Below, piece after piece: positions 1 to 9,435 of a stretch of 64,000 nucleotides of DNA (the stretch's first letter is position 1; the number at the start of each line of letters is the position of its first letter). Origin of the DNA: an uncultured Bacteriovoracaceae bacterium (GTDB lineage: Bacteria; Bdellovibrionota; Bacteriovoracia; Bacteriovoracales; Bacteriovoracaceae); contig CATLOT010000006.1 of NCBI GenBank assembly GCA_950054155.1, forward strand, positions 62,001 to 126,000, written 5' to 3'. The notes under the pieces are model-generated. The model worked only from the letters and a program-made list of their open reading frames with translations. It did not search any database and was not told where the DNA came from. The translations under genes were made by a program, and so were the position numbers.

Positions 1-17
1 GTTGATCACTCATCGCC

Positions 18-2678
18 CTACTGATTTTTAAGAGCAGCCTGAGCCGCCGCTAATCGGGCAATTGGGACACGAAAGGGACTACAGCTTACGTAATCGAGAC
101 CATTTCTATGGCAAAACTCAATTGAGCGTGGCTCTCCTCCATGTTCACCACAGATTCCCATATGCATCGAAGAGTTAGTCTTTCTTCCTTCCCTCACAGC
201 ATGGGAAACAAGGAAGCCTACCCCTTCTTGATCCAATGATACAAAGGGATCTCCCGCCATTAATTCTTTATTTTGATAATCGGGAAGAAACTTACCGGCG
301 TCATCACGTGAAAGGCCATAAGTAGTCTGCGTAAGGTCATTCGTTCCAAAAGAAAAGAAATCAGCATGATCGGCAATCTGTGCGGCCGTAATCGCGGCCC
401 TTGGAAGCTCGATCATGGTTCCAATTTTCGTTTCCACTTCAATGCCAGTTGATTTGAAAACTTCAGCTAAGATGTTTTCAGTTTCTTTTCTTAGAAGCTT
501 CAATTCACCGGCAAGACCAACGAGAGGAATCATAATTTCAGGCTTCACCACAACACCACTTTTTTGAGACTCACAAGCTGCTTCAGCAATAGCTCTCACT
601 TGCATGCGATAAATCTCAGGGTAAGTCACGGCGAGACGACAGCCTCTATGCCCAAGCATGGGATTAAACTCATGAAGTTTTTCCGCACGCTTTTCCACTT
701 CTTCAATATCAATACCAAGGTGCTCGGCAAGTTCTCTCTTTTCATGCTCTTGATGAGGAAGAAACTCGTGAAGAGGAGGATCAAGGAGGCGAATGTTAAC
801 GGGCTTTCCGTCCATCGCCTTAAAGATTCCAAGAAAGTCTTCTCTTTGAAAAGGGAGAAGTTTTTCTAAAGCCTTTTCTCTGTGGGCCTGATCTTGAGCA
901 AAGATCATCTCGCGTACAGCAAGAATCCTCTCTGCTTCAAAGAACATATGTTCTGTTCGACAGAGACCAATTCCCTCAGCACCAAACTTAAGAGCAACTT
1001 CTGAATCCTCTGGATTATCAGCATTTGTGCGGATTCCAAGAGTTCGATACTCATCAGCCCATCTCATAAAACTTGCGAATTCATCACTTATCTTAGCGGC
1101 GATAGTAGGAACGATCCCCTCCATCACCTCACCGGTACCACCATCAATTGTAATAGGGTCACCATCACTAAAGACTTTACTTCCAACAGAGAGAGTTTGA
1201 GAGCCATAGTTGATATGAAGGTCACTACAACCGGCAACACAAGGCTTACCCATCCCACGCGCAACAACGGCAGCATGAGAAGTCATGCCCCCACGGGCCG
1301 TCAGAATTCCCTCAGCGGCAATCATTCCCGTAATATCTTCAGGGCTCGTCTCTTGACGAACGAGCATCACTTTTTGCCCCTCTTCTGCTCTTTGAGCGGC
1401 ACTCTCACTTGTAAAACAAATTATTCCCGATGCAGCCCCAGGCGAAGCCGGTAGTCCAGATGTTAAGACATTCTTTTCGGCCTTAGGATCAAGTGTCGGG
1501 TGAAGGAGCTGATTAAGATCTTCAGGGTTTACTCTAAGGATCGCCTCTTGCTTATTCAAAATGCCTTCATTTACGAGGTCAGCAGCGATTTTTACAGCAG
1601 CTGCCGCCGTTCTCTTACCGTTACGGGTTTGGAGAATATAGAGGTTCCCTTTTTCAATGGTAAATTCGATATCTTGCATGTCTTTGTAGTGCTCTTCAAG
1701 ACTTTGATAAATATCAACAAGCTTATCGTATGTTGGTTTTTGAACCTCTTCTAAGGTTTTTAAATTCTTATTCGATTCATTCTTTGAGTACTCGTTAATG
1801 GGTGCTGGAGTTCTAATTCCCGCCACAACATCTTCTCCCTGAGCATTCATCAGATACTCACCAAAGAAAATCTTCTCACCGGTGCTGGGATCACGAGTAA
1901 AGCAAACACCTGTTCCCGAGTCTTCTCCCATATTTCCAAAAACCATCGACTGAACATTAACAGCTGTTCCCCACTCATGGGAAAAATTATTAATCTCGCG
2001 ATACTTAATGGCACGAGGATTATTCCACGAGCCAAAGACTGCGGCAATCGCTTGCCAAAGCTGATCAAGAGGATTCTCAGGAAATGATTTGCCCGTTTCC
2101 TCTAAAATAATTTTCTTATAAACGCTGACGAGTTCTTCAAGGTCTTCAGCACTGAGTTCAGTGTCTTCTTTGACCCCTCTCGCTTCTTTAAGGTCTTCGA
2201 GTGTCGACTCAAGAAGAGAGATATTAAAGCCCATCACAACATTGGCATACATTTGAATGAAGCGACGATAACTGTCCCAAGCAAAACGAGGATTTTCAGT
2301 TAAGCGAGCTAGGCCTTGAACAGACTTATCATTCATTCCCAAATTGAGAACCGTATCCATCATCCCAGGCATCGAAACACGAGCCCCCGAGCGAACGGAA
2401 AAGAGAAGTGGATTTTCATTGTCTCCAAACTTCTTTCCAGTGACTTTCTCAACAGTCGCTAGTGCCTCTTTAACTTGAGTTTGAATGGGTTCAGAAATTT
2501 TCTTTCCGCTCTTATCATAATCGAGGCAGGCCTCAGCGGTAACAGTAAATCCAGGAGGCACAGGAAGTCCAAGAGAGCTCATCTCAGCGAGGTTTGCCCC
2601 CTTACCACCGAGAAGATCCTTCATGCCACGGGAGCCCTCAGTCTCTTGCGAGTTAAAACTATAAACCCACTTAGTCAT
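18..2678 (-). CDS. ppdK: Pyruvate, phosphate dikinase
   Basis: Interconverts pyruvate + ATP + Pi with PEP + AMP + PPi in the cytoplasm, linking glycolysis and gluconeogenesis. The 886 residues match the usual PPDK length of about 870-890. The N-terminal ATP-grasp part starts with GGKGANLAEM near residues 24-33. The mobile phosphohistidine domain has GGMTSHAAVVARGMGKPCVAG-type sequence with the catalytic His near 467. The C-terminal PEP/pyruvate TIM barrel carries GICGEHGGEP with the conserved Cys near 843. The ATG at 2678 has AAGGA six bases upstream. The gene lies 19 bp after glyS and is probably the last gene of that leftward operon. A PPDK regulatory protein gene is not visible here. Confidence 0.97.
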   Translation of the reverse strand: MTKWVYSFNSQETEGSRGMKDLLGGKGANLAEMSSLGLPVPPGFTVTAEACLDYDKSGKKISEPIQTQVKEALATVEKVTGKKFGDNENPLLFSVRSGARVSMPGMMDTVLNLGMNDKSVQGLARLTENPRFAWDSYRRFIQMYANVVMGFNISLLESTLEDLKEARGVKEDTELSAEDLEELVSVYKKIILEETGKSFPENPLDQLWQAIAAVFGSWNNPRAIKYREINNFSHEWGTAVNVQSMVFGNMGEDSGTGVCFTRDPSTGEKIFFGEYLMNAQGEDVVAGIRTPAPINEYSKNESNKNLKTLEEVQKPTYDKLVDIYQSLEEHYKDMQDIEFTIEKGNLYILQTRNGKRTAAAAVKIAADLVNEGILNKQEAILRVNPEDLNQLLHPTLDPKAEKNVLTSGLPASPGAASGIICFTSESAAQRAEEGQKVMLVRQETSPEDITGMIAAEGILTARGGMTSHAAVVARGMGKPCVAGCSDLHINYGSQTLSVGSKVFSDGDPITIDGGTGEVMEGIVPTIAAKISDEFASFMRWADEYRTLGIRTNADNPEDSEVALKFGAEGIGLCRTEHMFFEAERILAVREMIFAQDQAHREKALEKLLPFQREDFLGIFKAMDGKPVNIRLLDPPLHEFLPHQEHEKRELAEHLGIDIEEVEKRAEKLHEFNPMLGHRGCRLAVTYPEIYRMQVRAIAEAACESQKSGVVVKPEIMIPLVGLAGELKLLRKETENILAEVFKSTGIEVETKIGTMIELPRAAITAAQIADHADFFSFGTNDLTQTTYGLSRDDAGKFLPDYQNKELMAGDPFVSLDQEGVGFLVSHAVREGRKTNSSMHMGICGEHGGEPRSIEFCHRNGLDYVSCSPFRVPIARLAAAQAALKNQ

Positions 2679-2697
2679 ACGAAATCCTTTTTACGAG

Positions 2698-4023
2698 TTA
2701 AAAGTTAAGCTTGTCTTTTAAGTAAGCTGCAACGTTTTCCATCGGAACTCGCTCCTGAGTCATAGCGTCTCGGTCGCGAATCGTTACAGTCCCGTCATCC
2801 TTGGTTTCGTAATCAATTGTTACGCAGTAAGGTGTCCCAATTTCGTCTTGGCGACGGTAACGCTTGCCAATCGATCCCGCCACGTCAAATTCTGCCATAT
2901 AATCTTTTTGAAGATCAGCGAAGAGGTTTCTCGCCTTCTCTTCAAGTCCATCTTTTTTCATCAGAGGAAGAACGGCTACTTTAATAGGAGCAACCTTGGG
3001 GTCAAACTTAAGGACCACACGCTCTTTCTCTTTGTCGCCTTCAAACTCTTTGCGGTAAGCATCGCACATTACAGCGAGCGTACAACGGTCAAGCCCAACT
3101 GAAGTTTCAACAACGTAAGGAATATATTTCTTATTACCATCGGCCTGATCGACATACTTCTGTGATTTACCAGAAAATTCCTCATGGCGGCCAAGGTCAA
3201 AGTCGGTACGAGAGTGAATCCCCTCCATCTCATCCCAGCCTTGAGGGAATTCGTATTCAATATCAAAGGCACGGTCAGCATAGTGAGCTAGCTCATTCCC
3301 TTTGTGCTCATGCCAACGAAGCTTTGTCGCTCTCACACCGTTTGAAAGATGCCATTGGTAACGAATCTCTTGCCACTTTTCAAAAGCTTCAACTTGCGTG
3401 TCTGGCTTAACAAAGTATTGCATTTCCATTTGTTCGAATTCACGCATACGGAAAATGAAGTTTCCTGGTGTGATTTCATTTCTAAAAGCTTTTCCAACCT
3501 GAGCAATTCCAAAAGGAAGTTTCATACGCATGGACGACTGAACATTTGAAAAGTTCGTGAAAATTCCTTGGGCCGTCTCTGGTCTTAGATAAACAGTCGA
3601 TGAAGAATCTTGCACAGGCCCCATTTGCGTTGCAAACATGAGGTTAAAGTCTCTTGGCTCAGTAAATTGATCTTTTGCCCCACAATTTGGACAAGGCTTT
3701 GAAACATCAATTTTATCTTCGCGGTAGCGGCTCTTACACTCTTTACAATCAACCATGGGATCAGAAAAACCATCCACGTGACCAGAAGCTTTCCACACCA
3801 TAGGGTTCATTAAAATTGATGCATCGATTCCCACCACATCTTCACGATATGTCATGGCCTTCCACCAACGATTTTGAAGATTCTTCTTGAGCTCAATTCC
3901 TAGAGGACCGTAGTCATAGCAACCACCAACGCCTCCATAGATTTCCGAACTTTGAAATAAAAAACCACGACGCTTACATAGACTTGATAGGTCTGCCATT
4001 GACTTGAGATTGGATTCTGACAC
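2698..4023 (-). CDS. glyS: Glycyl-tRNA synthetase, single-chain class II type
   Basis: Charges tRNA-Gly. The 441 residues match the homodimeric (alpha2) form rather than the GlyQ/GlyS heterotetramer. Visible are the N-terminal LCKRRGFLFQSSEIYGG and YDYGPLGIELK class II start, paired CxxC motifs (CKEC and CPNC, about residues 92-116), and motif 2 around FRNEITPGNFIFRMREFEQME near 181. The C-terminal anticodon-binding domain contains VAVLPL. The start is a GTG at 4023 with GAGGAG six bases upstream. It lies between the ABC exporter and ppdK in one leftward run. A functional link with ppdK is not obvious. Confidence 0.97.
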   Translation of the reverse strand: MSESNLKSMADLSSLCKRRGFLFQSSEIYGGVGGCYDYGPLGIELKKNLQNRWWKAMTYREDVVGIDASILMNPMVWKASGHVDGFSDPMVDCKECKSRYREDKIDVSKPCPNCGAKDQFTEPRDFNLMFATQMGPVQDSSSTVYLRPETAQGIFTNFSNVQSSMRMKLPFGIAQVGKAFRNEITPGNFIFRMREFEQMEMQYFVKPDTQVEAFEKWQEIRYQWHLSNGVRATKLRWHEHKGNELAHYADRAFDIEYEFPQGWDEMEGIHSRTDFDLGRHEEFSGKSQKYVDQADGNKKYIPYVVETSVGLDRCTLAVMCDAYRKEFEGDKEKERVVLKFDPKVAPIKVAVLPLMKKDGLEEKARNLFADLQKDYMAEFDVAGSIGKRYRRQDEIGTPYCVTIDYETKDDGTVTIRDRDAMTQERVPMENVAAYLKDKLNF

Positions 4024-4085
4024 AGTGCTCTCCTCACGAATTAAACTTACCGCGACTATACCTTAAGAGCAGGAGAGAGAAAACT

Positions 4086-5798
4086 TTATTTCTGGCTAAG
4101 CTCATAGAGCTTCGAGTACTCACCGCGAGCTGCAATAAGCTCCTGATGGTTGCCTTGCTCAACGAGGTGACCTTCGTGAAGAACGTAAATGCGATCAAAG
4201 TCTTGAATAGTTGAAAGGCGATGGGCCACAGCGATAACTGTTTTATCCCCCGCAATATTTTCAAGGGCTTTCTGTACAACCTTCTCGGATTCATTATCAA
4301 GAGCTGAAGTCGCTTCATCAAAGAGAAGAATCGGGCTCTCCTGAAGGTAAGCCCGCGCAATGGTAATTCGCTGCTGCTGGCCACCAGACAAGCGAGTGCC
4401 GCGATCCCCAACAATCGTTTCTAGTCCATCACTCAGCTTATCAATAAACTCATGGCAATAAGCGACATCAAGAGCTTCTTTAATCTGCTCGTCACTAAAG
4501 TCCTTTCCAAGACAGAGGTTATTTCGAATCGTGTCGTTAAAGAGGAAAATATCCTGACTGACGAGACCAAAGAGAGTCCTTAGGGCGAAGAGGTTGTATT
4601 GAGAAATCTCTTCGCCATCGATTGTTATTTTATTTTTTGAAACCGGATAAAGACCTAGAAGAAGATTGATAAGAGTCGATTTCCCAGAGCCACTTAAACC
4701 GACAAGCGCAACCTTCTCACCTCTTTTCACTTCCATGGAGAAGTTCTTAAGAACGTCACCTTCTCCATAGCTAAAAGTAAGATCATCAACTTTGATCTCG
4801 TCTTTAAAACTGGCCTCAACAATTTGACCATCATCGACTTCTTCAGGTGTTTCAAGAAGCTTGTGAATTCTGTCACTCGCTGCTTGAGACTGAGAAAGGT
4901 GAACATTAGCTTGAGAAAATTTACGAATGGGGTCCATAAAAAGAGCGAGGGCTGCAATGAAGGAGACAAATTCACCGACACTCGTCTCACCCGATTGAAT
5001 GCGATAGTGAGCGAAGACAATCACACCAGAAAAGGCAATCGCACCAACCACTTCGACAAAGGGATGGGCCATCTCTTCAACAAAAGTTGTCCTCATTTGT
5101 GCATTAAAGTAATCGTCCTGAGTTTTCTTAAATCTGCTAAAGACAAATTTTTGGAGGTTAAAGGCCTTGGTGATTTTGTTGGCAGCAATCCCTTCAGCAA
5201 TACTATGGGTGAGTTCACCTTGCTCTCTTTGAACACTTCCCTGGTTATTCTTAACCTTCTTGCCACTGATTCCAAAAATCAAAATAAGAAAAGGCGCAAT
5301 AACAAAAATGACAATTGTCAGCTGCCAATCTGCCCAAAACGCCATTCCCAAATAGACGATGGCCTTCATCGGTTCACGAATAAGATCCACACAAGCCTTA
5401 AAGCCCTGAGAGAAAATGATGGTGTCATTAATAATGTGAGAAATTAAATCCCCTTGCTTACTCTTTCCAAAGAAAGGTGTCGGTAAACGCATCAGCTTTT
5501 CAAAAATATCATCTCGAACCTTGCACATGGCCCGATCTTTTACATAGCGAAGCCAGTAAAAGTGAAAGAAACGACAGGGAAAATTCAGAAGTCCAAGCCC
5601 GAGGAGTTGTCCCGCAAGAATCCACGCCTCTCTTTCGGTTCCGTCAGCACTAAGACCTTTATCAAAGAGAGGTTTAACGAGGGAAACTTGATAACCCCCA
5701 ATCGCCGCAAGCACAAAGGAGAGGAGTATGGAGCCAATGACCTTTGTTTTATGAGGCTTGATATAGGGAAAAAGGCGGTTTGTTAAAAGATCGATCAT
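4086..5798 (-). CDS. MsbA-like ABC exporter, fused membrane and ATPase domains
   Basis: A half-size ABC exporter of 570 residues, expected to dimerise in the inner membrane. Residues 1-320 form a six-helix transmembrane domain. The nucleotide-binding domain has Walker A GLSGSGKST near 369, signature LSGGQQQR near 471, Walker B ILLFDEATSALD near 491 and the switch His in AVAHRLST near 524. Domain order and length match MsbA lipid A-core flippases and related lipid/multidrug exporters; substrate cannot be read from sequence. The ATG at 5798 has AGGAG close upstream. Its stop is 62 bp before the glyS start, and recO lies 24 bp upstream, so it looks co-transcribed with both. Confidence 0.93.
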   Translation of the reverse strand: MIDLLTNRLFPYIKPHKTKVIGSILLSFVLAAIGGYQVSLVKPLFDKGLSADGTEREAWILAGQLLGLGLLNFPCRFFHFYWLRYVKDRAMCKVRDDIFEKLMRLPTPFFGKSKQGDLISHIINDTIIFSQGFKACVDLIREPMKAIVYLGMAFWADWQLTIVIFVIAPFLILIFGISGKKVKNNQGSVQREQGELTHSIAEGIAANKITKAFNLQKFVFSRFKKTQDDYFNAQMRTTFVEEMAHPFVEVVGAIAFSGVIVFAHYRIQSGETSVGEFVSFIAALALFMDPIRKFSQANVHLSQSQAASDRIHKLLETPEEVDDGQIVEASFKDEIKVDDLTFSYGEGDVLKNFSMEVKRGEKVALVGLSGSGKSTLINLLLGLYPVSKNKITIDGEEISQYNLFALRTLFGLVSQDIFLFNDTIRNNLCLGKDFSDEQIKEALDVAYCHEFIDKLSDGLETIVGDRGTRLSGGQQQRITIARAYLQESPILLFDEATSALDNESEKVVQKALENIAGDKTVIAVAHRLSTIQDFDRIYVLHEGHLVEQGNHQELIAARGEYSKLYELSQK

Positions 5799-5822
5799 GA
5801 TGCTCCTATGCTATCACCTGAG

Positions 5823-6632
5823 TTAGAAACTCAAAACCATTTTTAAGGTTTTAAGGCGCTTCATATCCAGATGCAGCTGATAGCAAGAGTAATTTAAGAG
5901 TGTATGGCAGACATTGCGGTCTTGAAGGGTTAACTCCTTTAAAGCTTGATAGCGCTGATTGGCCACACTTCCAAGAAGTTCCCATAATTCTCGCCCCTCA
6001 CCGGCAGAACTTAAAATGGCTTCTTCTAGCTGAGACACACAATCACTACAGCCAAAGCCACCATGATCTGTGACAAGAGAAATACGGGCCAACTTTTCAA
6101 GGGGGATATCACAAAAGGCGCAATTTTCTCGACTCGGAAAAACTCCCTGCTCCACCAAGAGCTTACCCAGAAAAATCACCATCTCACTCTTTGGATCACA
6201 GCGCCCTACTTTAAGGCGCTCTTCAAGATGAACAACAGCATTTGAGAGTACACGAAAGAGACCCACCATCGACTCATCAAAGTCAGAGTGCTGATCAAAG
6301 ATATCTTCTTCAGGGGCAATATTACTCACCATCTCAAGATAGAAGCACATGGTAGTAAAGGCCTTATGATTGAGGCGAATATGCTCATAACTCCACAGAG
6401 GAAGCCACTCTTTTGCGCGATGAAGTTCGGCATTCTTCTTACTTTGAGAGAGCTCAATCTTCATCATGTAACCAAGCTCGAGGGTTGAGGCCTTATGCTT
6501 TTTTCCACCACCTTGGCCACCGTAGAAGAGAACCGAAAGAGTGCGGCCACTTCTGAGTAAGAGCGTTCCAATAACGTGACGGTCCTGATAAGGGACTTTT
6601 CGAATGAGGATTCCCTCGATTTTTGTCTTCAC
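5823..6632 (-). CDS. recO: DNA repair protein RecO
   Basis: RecO helps RecR load RecA on SSB-coated single strands in gap repair. The 269 residues match family length. The N-terminal OB fold begins MKTKIEGILIRKVPYQDRHV. The zinc-binding cysteines are present as CAFC near 172 and GCSDC near 194. The start is a GTG at 6632 with GAGGT about 12 bases upstream. It is flanked by an unknown gene whose 3' end runs 140 nt into recO in another frame, and by the ABC exporter 24 bp downstream. The recO-glycyl-tRNA synthetase neighbourhood is common in bacteria and supports the call. Confidence 0.93.
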   Translation of the reverse strand: MKTKIEGILIRKVPYQDRHVIGTLLLRSGRTLSVLFYGGQGGGKKHKASTLELGYMMKIELSQSKKNAELHRAKEWLPLWSYEHIRLNHKAFTTMCFYLEMVSNIAPEEDIFDQHSDFDESMVGLFRVLSNAVVHLEERLKVGRCDPKSEMVIFLGKLLVEQGVFPSRENCAFCDIPLEKLARISLVTDHGGFGCSDCVSQLEEAILSSAGEGRELWELLGSVANQRYQALKELTLQDRNVCHTLLNYSCYQLHLDMKRLKTLKMVLSF

Positions 6633-7296
6633 GAGATGATCTTACCTCGAAGTAGTCATGATGTCCTAAAAGCCAGGAGAGGAAGCCAGTAGACAAACAA
6701 CTGCCTGAAATTGAGGTGATAGCAGCGATTTTATGACGATGGCCCAAAGCATATAAATAAGAGTGTTCCTCAAGCGCAAAGGGGATAAAAAGAAAATTCT
6801 GTTTTTGAGTAGGCCATTTCTTGACCCCCTCAAGGAGAATAGGGCCATCGATTCCAAGAGAATCTATTCCCTCCCACAGCGCGCGCACCTTACCTCTTCC
6901 CTTTAAAAGAGGAAGGGATTTCAAGCGCTCCCTCCAGAGGATCTTTATCTCTTCTTCAAAGAGAAAGTCATTTAAGGCCTTGGCTTCCCCTTTAAAAGAA
7001 AAAGACTGGCTGAGGTAAACGAGAGAAAATTCACTAAAAAGATAAAAACGTAATTCTTTAAATCTATCACTCATTAAACTTGGCCATTGATCAATCCACA
7101 ACACTGTATCTTCTTCAATGAGCCCGTATTTTGAGGCCTTAAAAGGATTGAGAACTAAAATGTGAGAGCTTTGAGTAAATGCCGCTCTTCTGTAGGGACA
7201 ACAACTCACAAAGACCAAACTTCCACAAGTCTGGGCCAGACTTTCGATAAATTCACACTCATTTAAGAGCCAAGGGGATTGCAGCAAATACTTCAT
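6493..7296 (-). CDS. Hypothetical protein overlapping recO
   Basis: I do not recognise this 267-residue protein. There is no signal peptide or clear transmembrane segment. The first 220 residues look like an ordinary alpha/beta protein, rich in Leu, Phe and Trp (SPWLLNECEFIESLAQTCGSL at the start). The last 46 residues are translated across the recO 5' end and are basic, Pro- and Trp-rich and low in order, so the C-terminus may be an accident of a lost stop. The ATG lies 69 bp from the divergent rsmE TTG start, so both promoters must sit in that gap. It heads the recO-ABC-glyS-ppdK operon. Confidence 0.6.
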   Translation of the reverse strand: MKYLLQSPWLLNECEFIESLAQTCGSLVFVSCCPYRRAAFTQSSHILVLNPFKASKYGLIEEDTVLWIDQWPSLMSDRFKELRFYLFSEFSLVYLSQSFSFKGEAKALNDFLFEEEIKILWRERLKSLPLLKGRGKVRALWEGIDSLGIDGPILLEGVKKWPTQKQNFLFIPFALEEHSYLYALGHRHKIAAITSISGSCLSTGFLSWLLGHHDYFEVRSSREDKNRGNPHSKSPLSGPSRYWNALTQKWPHSFGSLLRWPRWWKKA

Positions 7297-7365
7297 CTAC
7301 TTGGCTCTTTTTCATGAGGCCGATAAGCTAGAAGCTCCTTAACTCTTTAAAAGAAGGAACCTTTC

Positions 7366-8094
7366 TTGAACCGCGTAGTCCTCGATGAATCTCTCAAAAG
7401 TGCAACTCAACCCGGTTGCTATGAAATAACTGATCCTCAAGTGATTGATCACCTCATCAATCACTTGCAAATTAAGCCTCGCAAGAAGCTAAAAGCTATT
7501 TTTATTGGAGAAAGCCTAGGCGTCGTCGATGTGGTCTCCCTTGAAGAAGGCAAGGTCACCCTTAAGCCTGTTATTCAGCAGCCCGCCTTTCCTCAACGCT
7601 ACACCCTTCTCGTTGCCACTTCTCGTCCGCCGACAATGAAGAAAATTATCGAGCACGGTACAAGTATGGGTGTAAGTCGCTTCATTTTTTTCACAGGACT
7701 TCTTTCGGAAAAGTCTTACCTTACAAGCAAAGTTCTCGAACTCGATGAGATGAAAAAGCTAGCGCGGTTAGGCCTTGCTCAAGGTGCTAATTTTTGCCAG
7801 GATCCCGAGTTCATCAAAGTCCAAACAATTGAAGAAGCCATTCCCTATGTCCAGGGAATCCCCGCTCTCCTCTCTTTAGAAGAGGGTCAGTCCTTTCGTA
7901 TTCTCGATGGTAATATTGATAAGAAGCCACCGATCACCCTTGCCATTGGCCCAGAAAGAGGTTGGACAATGGAAGAGGAAGAGTTTCTCAAAGCCAAGAA
8001 TTTCATCCCTTTTAAATTGAGCCCCCACACGCTGAGGGTAGAGATTGCGACCTTTGCAGCCCTTGGGCAGCTTGAAATGCTCTACAATGGCTAG
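7366..8094 (+). CDS. rsmE: 16S rRNA (uracil1498-N3)-methyltransferase RsmE
   Basis: Methylates N3 of U1498 in 16S rRNA using SAM. The 242 residues match RsmE. The N-terminal PUA-like part is followed by a SPOUT knot domain with LAIGPERGWTMEEEEF near residue 195, corresponding to the family GPEGGFSxxE motif, and LSPHTLRVEIATFAALG at the C-terminus, corresponding to LGxRILRxETA. The start is TTG at 7366 with GAAGGA upstream; an ATG in a better position is not available. It is divergent from the unknown gene at 6493-7296 and precedes the NifU-like gene by 62 bp. Confidence 0.92.
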   Translation: MNRVVLDESLKSATQPGCYEITDPQVIDHLINHLQIKPRKKLKAIFIGESLGVVDVVSLEEGKVTLKPVIQQPAFPQRYTLLVATSRPPTMKKIIEHGTSMGVSRFIFFTGLLSEKSYLTSKVLELDEMKKLARLGLAQGANFCQDPEFIKVQTIEEAIPYVQGIPALLSLEEGQSFRILDGNIDKKPPITLAIGPERGWTMEEEEFLKAKNFIPFKLSPHTLRVEIATFAALGQLEMLYNG

Positions 8095-8156
8095 CTTTTC
8101 CTGCTTTGTGTTAGTATAAGAGAAGCTCGAGGTATTTTTAAAAAAGGCTTTTCCCT

Positions 8157-8414
8157 ATGATGAGACAAGTAGAGAAACTATTTGATGACATGATCCGTCC
8201 TGCTCTAGCAGCTCACGGTGGCAATATTGAACTCATAGATATTGATAATAATACCATCTATGTGAAGATGACCGGTGGTTGTCAGGGCTGTTCAAGCTCA
8301 CAGGCCACGCTTACTGATGGCGTTGAGAGGCTGATTAAACAACATTATCCAGAAATAGAGAAAGTCGTGGATATGACTGATCATGATTCTGGAGACAACC
8401 CCTACTACTCTTAG
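8157..8414 (+). CDS. NifU-like C-terminal-domain Fe-S scaffold (Nfu)
   Basis: A minimal Nfu protein of 85 residues, expected to carry a 4Fe-4S cluster at a dimer interface and deliver it to client proteins. The whole protein is one NifU C-terminal domain: VEKLFDDMIRPALAAHGGNIEL at the start, then MTGGCQGCSSSQATL with the cluster-binding CxxC at Cys42 and Cys45. There is no A-type or NifU N-terminal domain. The start at 8157 is followed by a second ATG, and either may be used. A bidirectional terminator lies just downstream. Confidence 0.93.
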   Translation: MMRQVEKLFDDMIRPALAAHGGNIELIDIDNNTIYVKMTGGCQGCSSSQATLTDGVERLIKQHYPEIEKVVDMTDHDSGDNPYYS

Positions 8415-8423
8415 CGATTCATA

Positions 8424-8457
8424 GAAAAGGGAGCGCGGTTATTCTCACTCCCTTTTT
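8424..8457. terminator. Bidirectional intrinsic terminator between nfu and the DUF2799-like gene
   Basis: Inverted repeat AAAAGGGAG (8425-8433) and CTCCCTTTTT (8448-8457), with T-runs on one side and A-runs on the other. It lies between converging genes whose stops are at 8414 and 8467, so it can end both transcripts. Confidence 0.75.
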
Positions 8458-8466
8458 ATCCCATTG

Positions 8467-9348
8467 CTAAACGCCAACAGCACCTTCAATACGATAGGTT
8501 TCTTTTTCAAGAAGAGATCTTCTCTCGTTATTTTCTGTCACCTCTTTTTGAAGGTAAGAGCGAAGATCTGTGCTTGTGGCAGGATCGTCAATTTTCGTTT
8601 GAAGCTCTGAAATCTTTGTATCGATATCAAGAATTTGCTTCTTAATATTTTTATATTCAAGGCCTTTCTTATAGCCAAAAGAAAAGTTATTACGATATTT
8701 ACTCGGACAAACTTTCGTATTGATATCGTTCCCATTTTTCCCAAAGTTAAAGCCATTGGCTTTTGTACAGTAAGTGGCAATTCCTTTGTCGTAGTAAGAC
8801 AGGAAAGTTGATCTCAGAGTTGAAGGGCATAGTGAGCCGAGATGACCCGTCCCTTGTTTACCTAAAATCTCAGCATTCTCTTTAGTGCAGTAAGCTTTGA
8901 TACCGACATTCCATCCCTCTTTGTACTTTGCAAGGGGCTTACAAGTATCAGGCGCATGCTTTGTATTGGCAGCCTTTCCGCCCTCAACACCTTTGTTGTA
9001 GCAGAATTGACCATAACCCACTTTTCTTGCTGTCGTGTATTCCTTAGAGCCTGTGCATACTGAGGGAGTGTTATTCATTTGGCCTGCAACACCGTGAGCT
9101 TCACCAGTCTTATGGCAATAAGTCACAATTCCCTGTGAGCGGCCATTGAAGTATTGGCCAGCATCAACTGTTACACCATACTCAGAGCAAGCTTTTTGAT
9201 GACTCTCAAGGCGGCTTTCGCTCATCCCTCGTTCACCATCTCTTTTTCCAATTTCGGACCAATTACCAGTTGTACAATCTTTTTCAGAAAGTGATGCGCA
9301 AGAGGATGCAAAGGCGACGATTAAAGCATAGCGCCATAAGTTCTTCAT
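8467..9348 (-). CDS. DUF2799-like lipoprotein with Cys/Gly repeats
   Basis: A probable lipoprotein of 293 residues. The start chosen is the ATG at 9348, which has AAGGAG six bases upstream and gives MKNLWRYALIVAFASSCASL, a clean lipobox at ASSC; the longer reading frame adds 22 residues with no export signal. The mature part contains about five copies of a 35-40-residue unit with a pattern like G..YC.K.G...G..G....VC (for example GIVTYCHKTGEAHGVAGQ and GIKAYCTKENAEILGKQG). This resembles the DUF2799 family of unknown function. The last 60 residues are a charged coiled coil (KKQILDIDTKISELQTKID). It converges on nfu; its upstream neighbour on the same strand is the PP2C gene. Confidence 0.8.
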   Translation of the reverse strand: MKNLWRYALIVAFASSCASLSEKDCTTGNWSEIGKRDGERGMSESRLESHQKACSEYGVTVDAGQYFNGRSQGIVTYCHKTGEAHGVAGQMNNTPSVCTGSKEYTTARKVGYGQFCYNKGVEGGKAANTKHAPDTCKPLAKYKEGWNVGIKAYCTKENAEILGKQGTGHLGSLCPSTLRSTFLSYYDKGIATYCTKANGFNFGKNGNDINTKVCPSKYRNNFSFGYKKGLEYKNIKKQILDIDTKISELQTKIDDPATSTDLRSYLQKEVTENNERRSLLEKETYRIEGAVGV

Positions 9349-9416
9349 AGAGGACTCCTTGAGAAAGTAAAAAAATTTTCTAGAAGTATTCCACAAAGAT
9401 TCTAAAAAGAGCAAAT

Positions 9417-9435
9417 ACCAAACTCAACCTGGCAC
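9417..9435 (-). repeat. 19-bp RAYT-associated repeat, copy A
   Basis: Exact copy of GTGCCAGGTTGAGTTTGGT read on the minus strand. It starts downstream of the PP2C stop codon and is in the same orientation as that gene. It is the only copy of the five preceded by a 13-bp tandem duplication. See the RAYT at 27173-27784. Confidence 0.85.

Noticed and set aside
2698-4023. Heterotetrameric glycyl-tRNA synthetase subunit
   Set aside because: Length, motif 2 and the paired CxxC motifs fit the single-chain form; no second subunit gene is adjacent.
4824-5447. 207-codon open frame on the plus strand
   Set aside because: Antisense to the ABC exporter; Lys/Asn-rich with no domain and no Shine-Dalgarno. 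A shadow frame.
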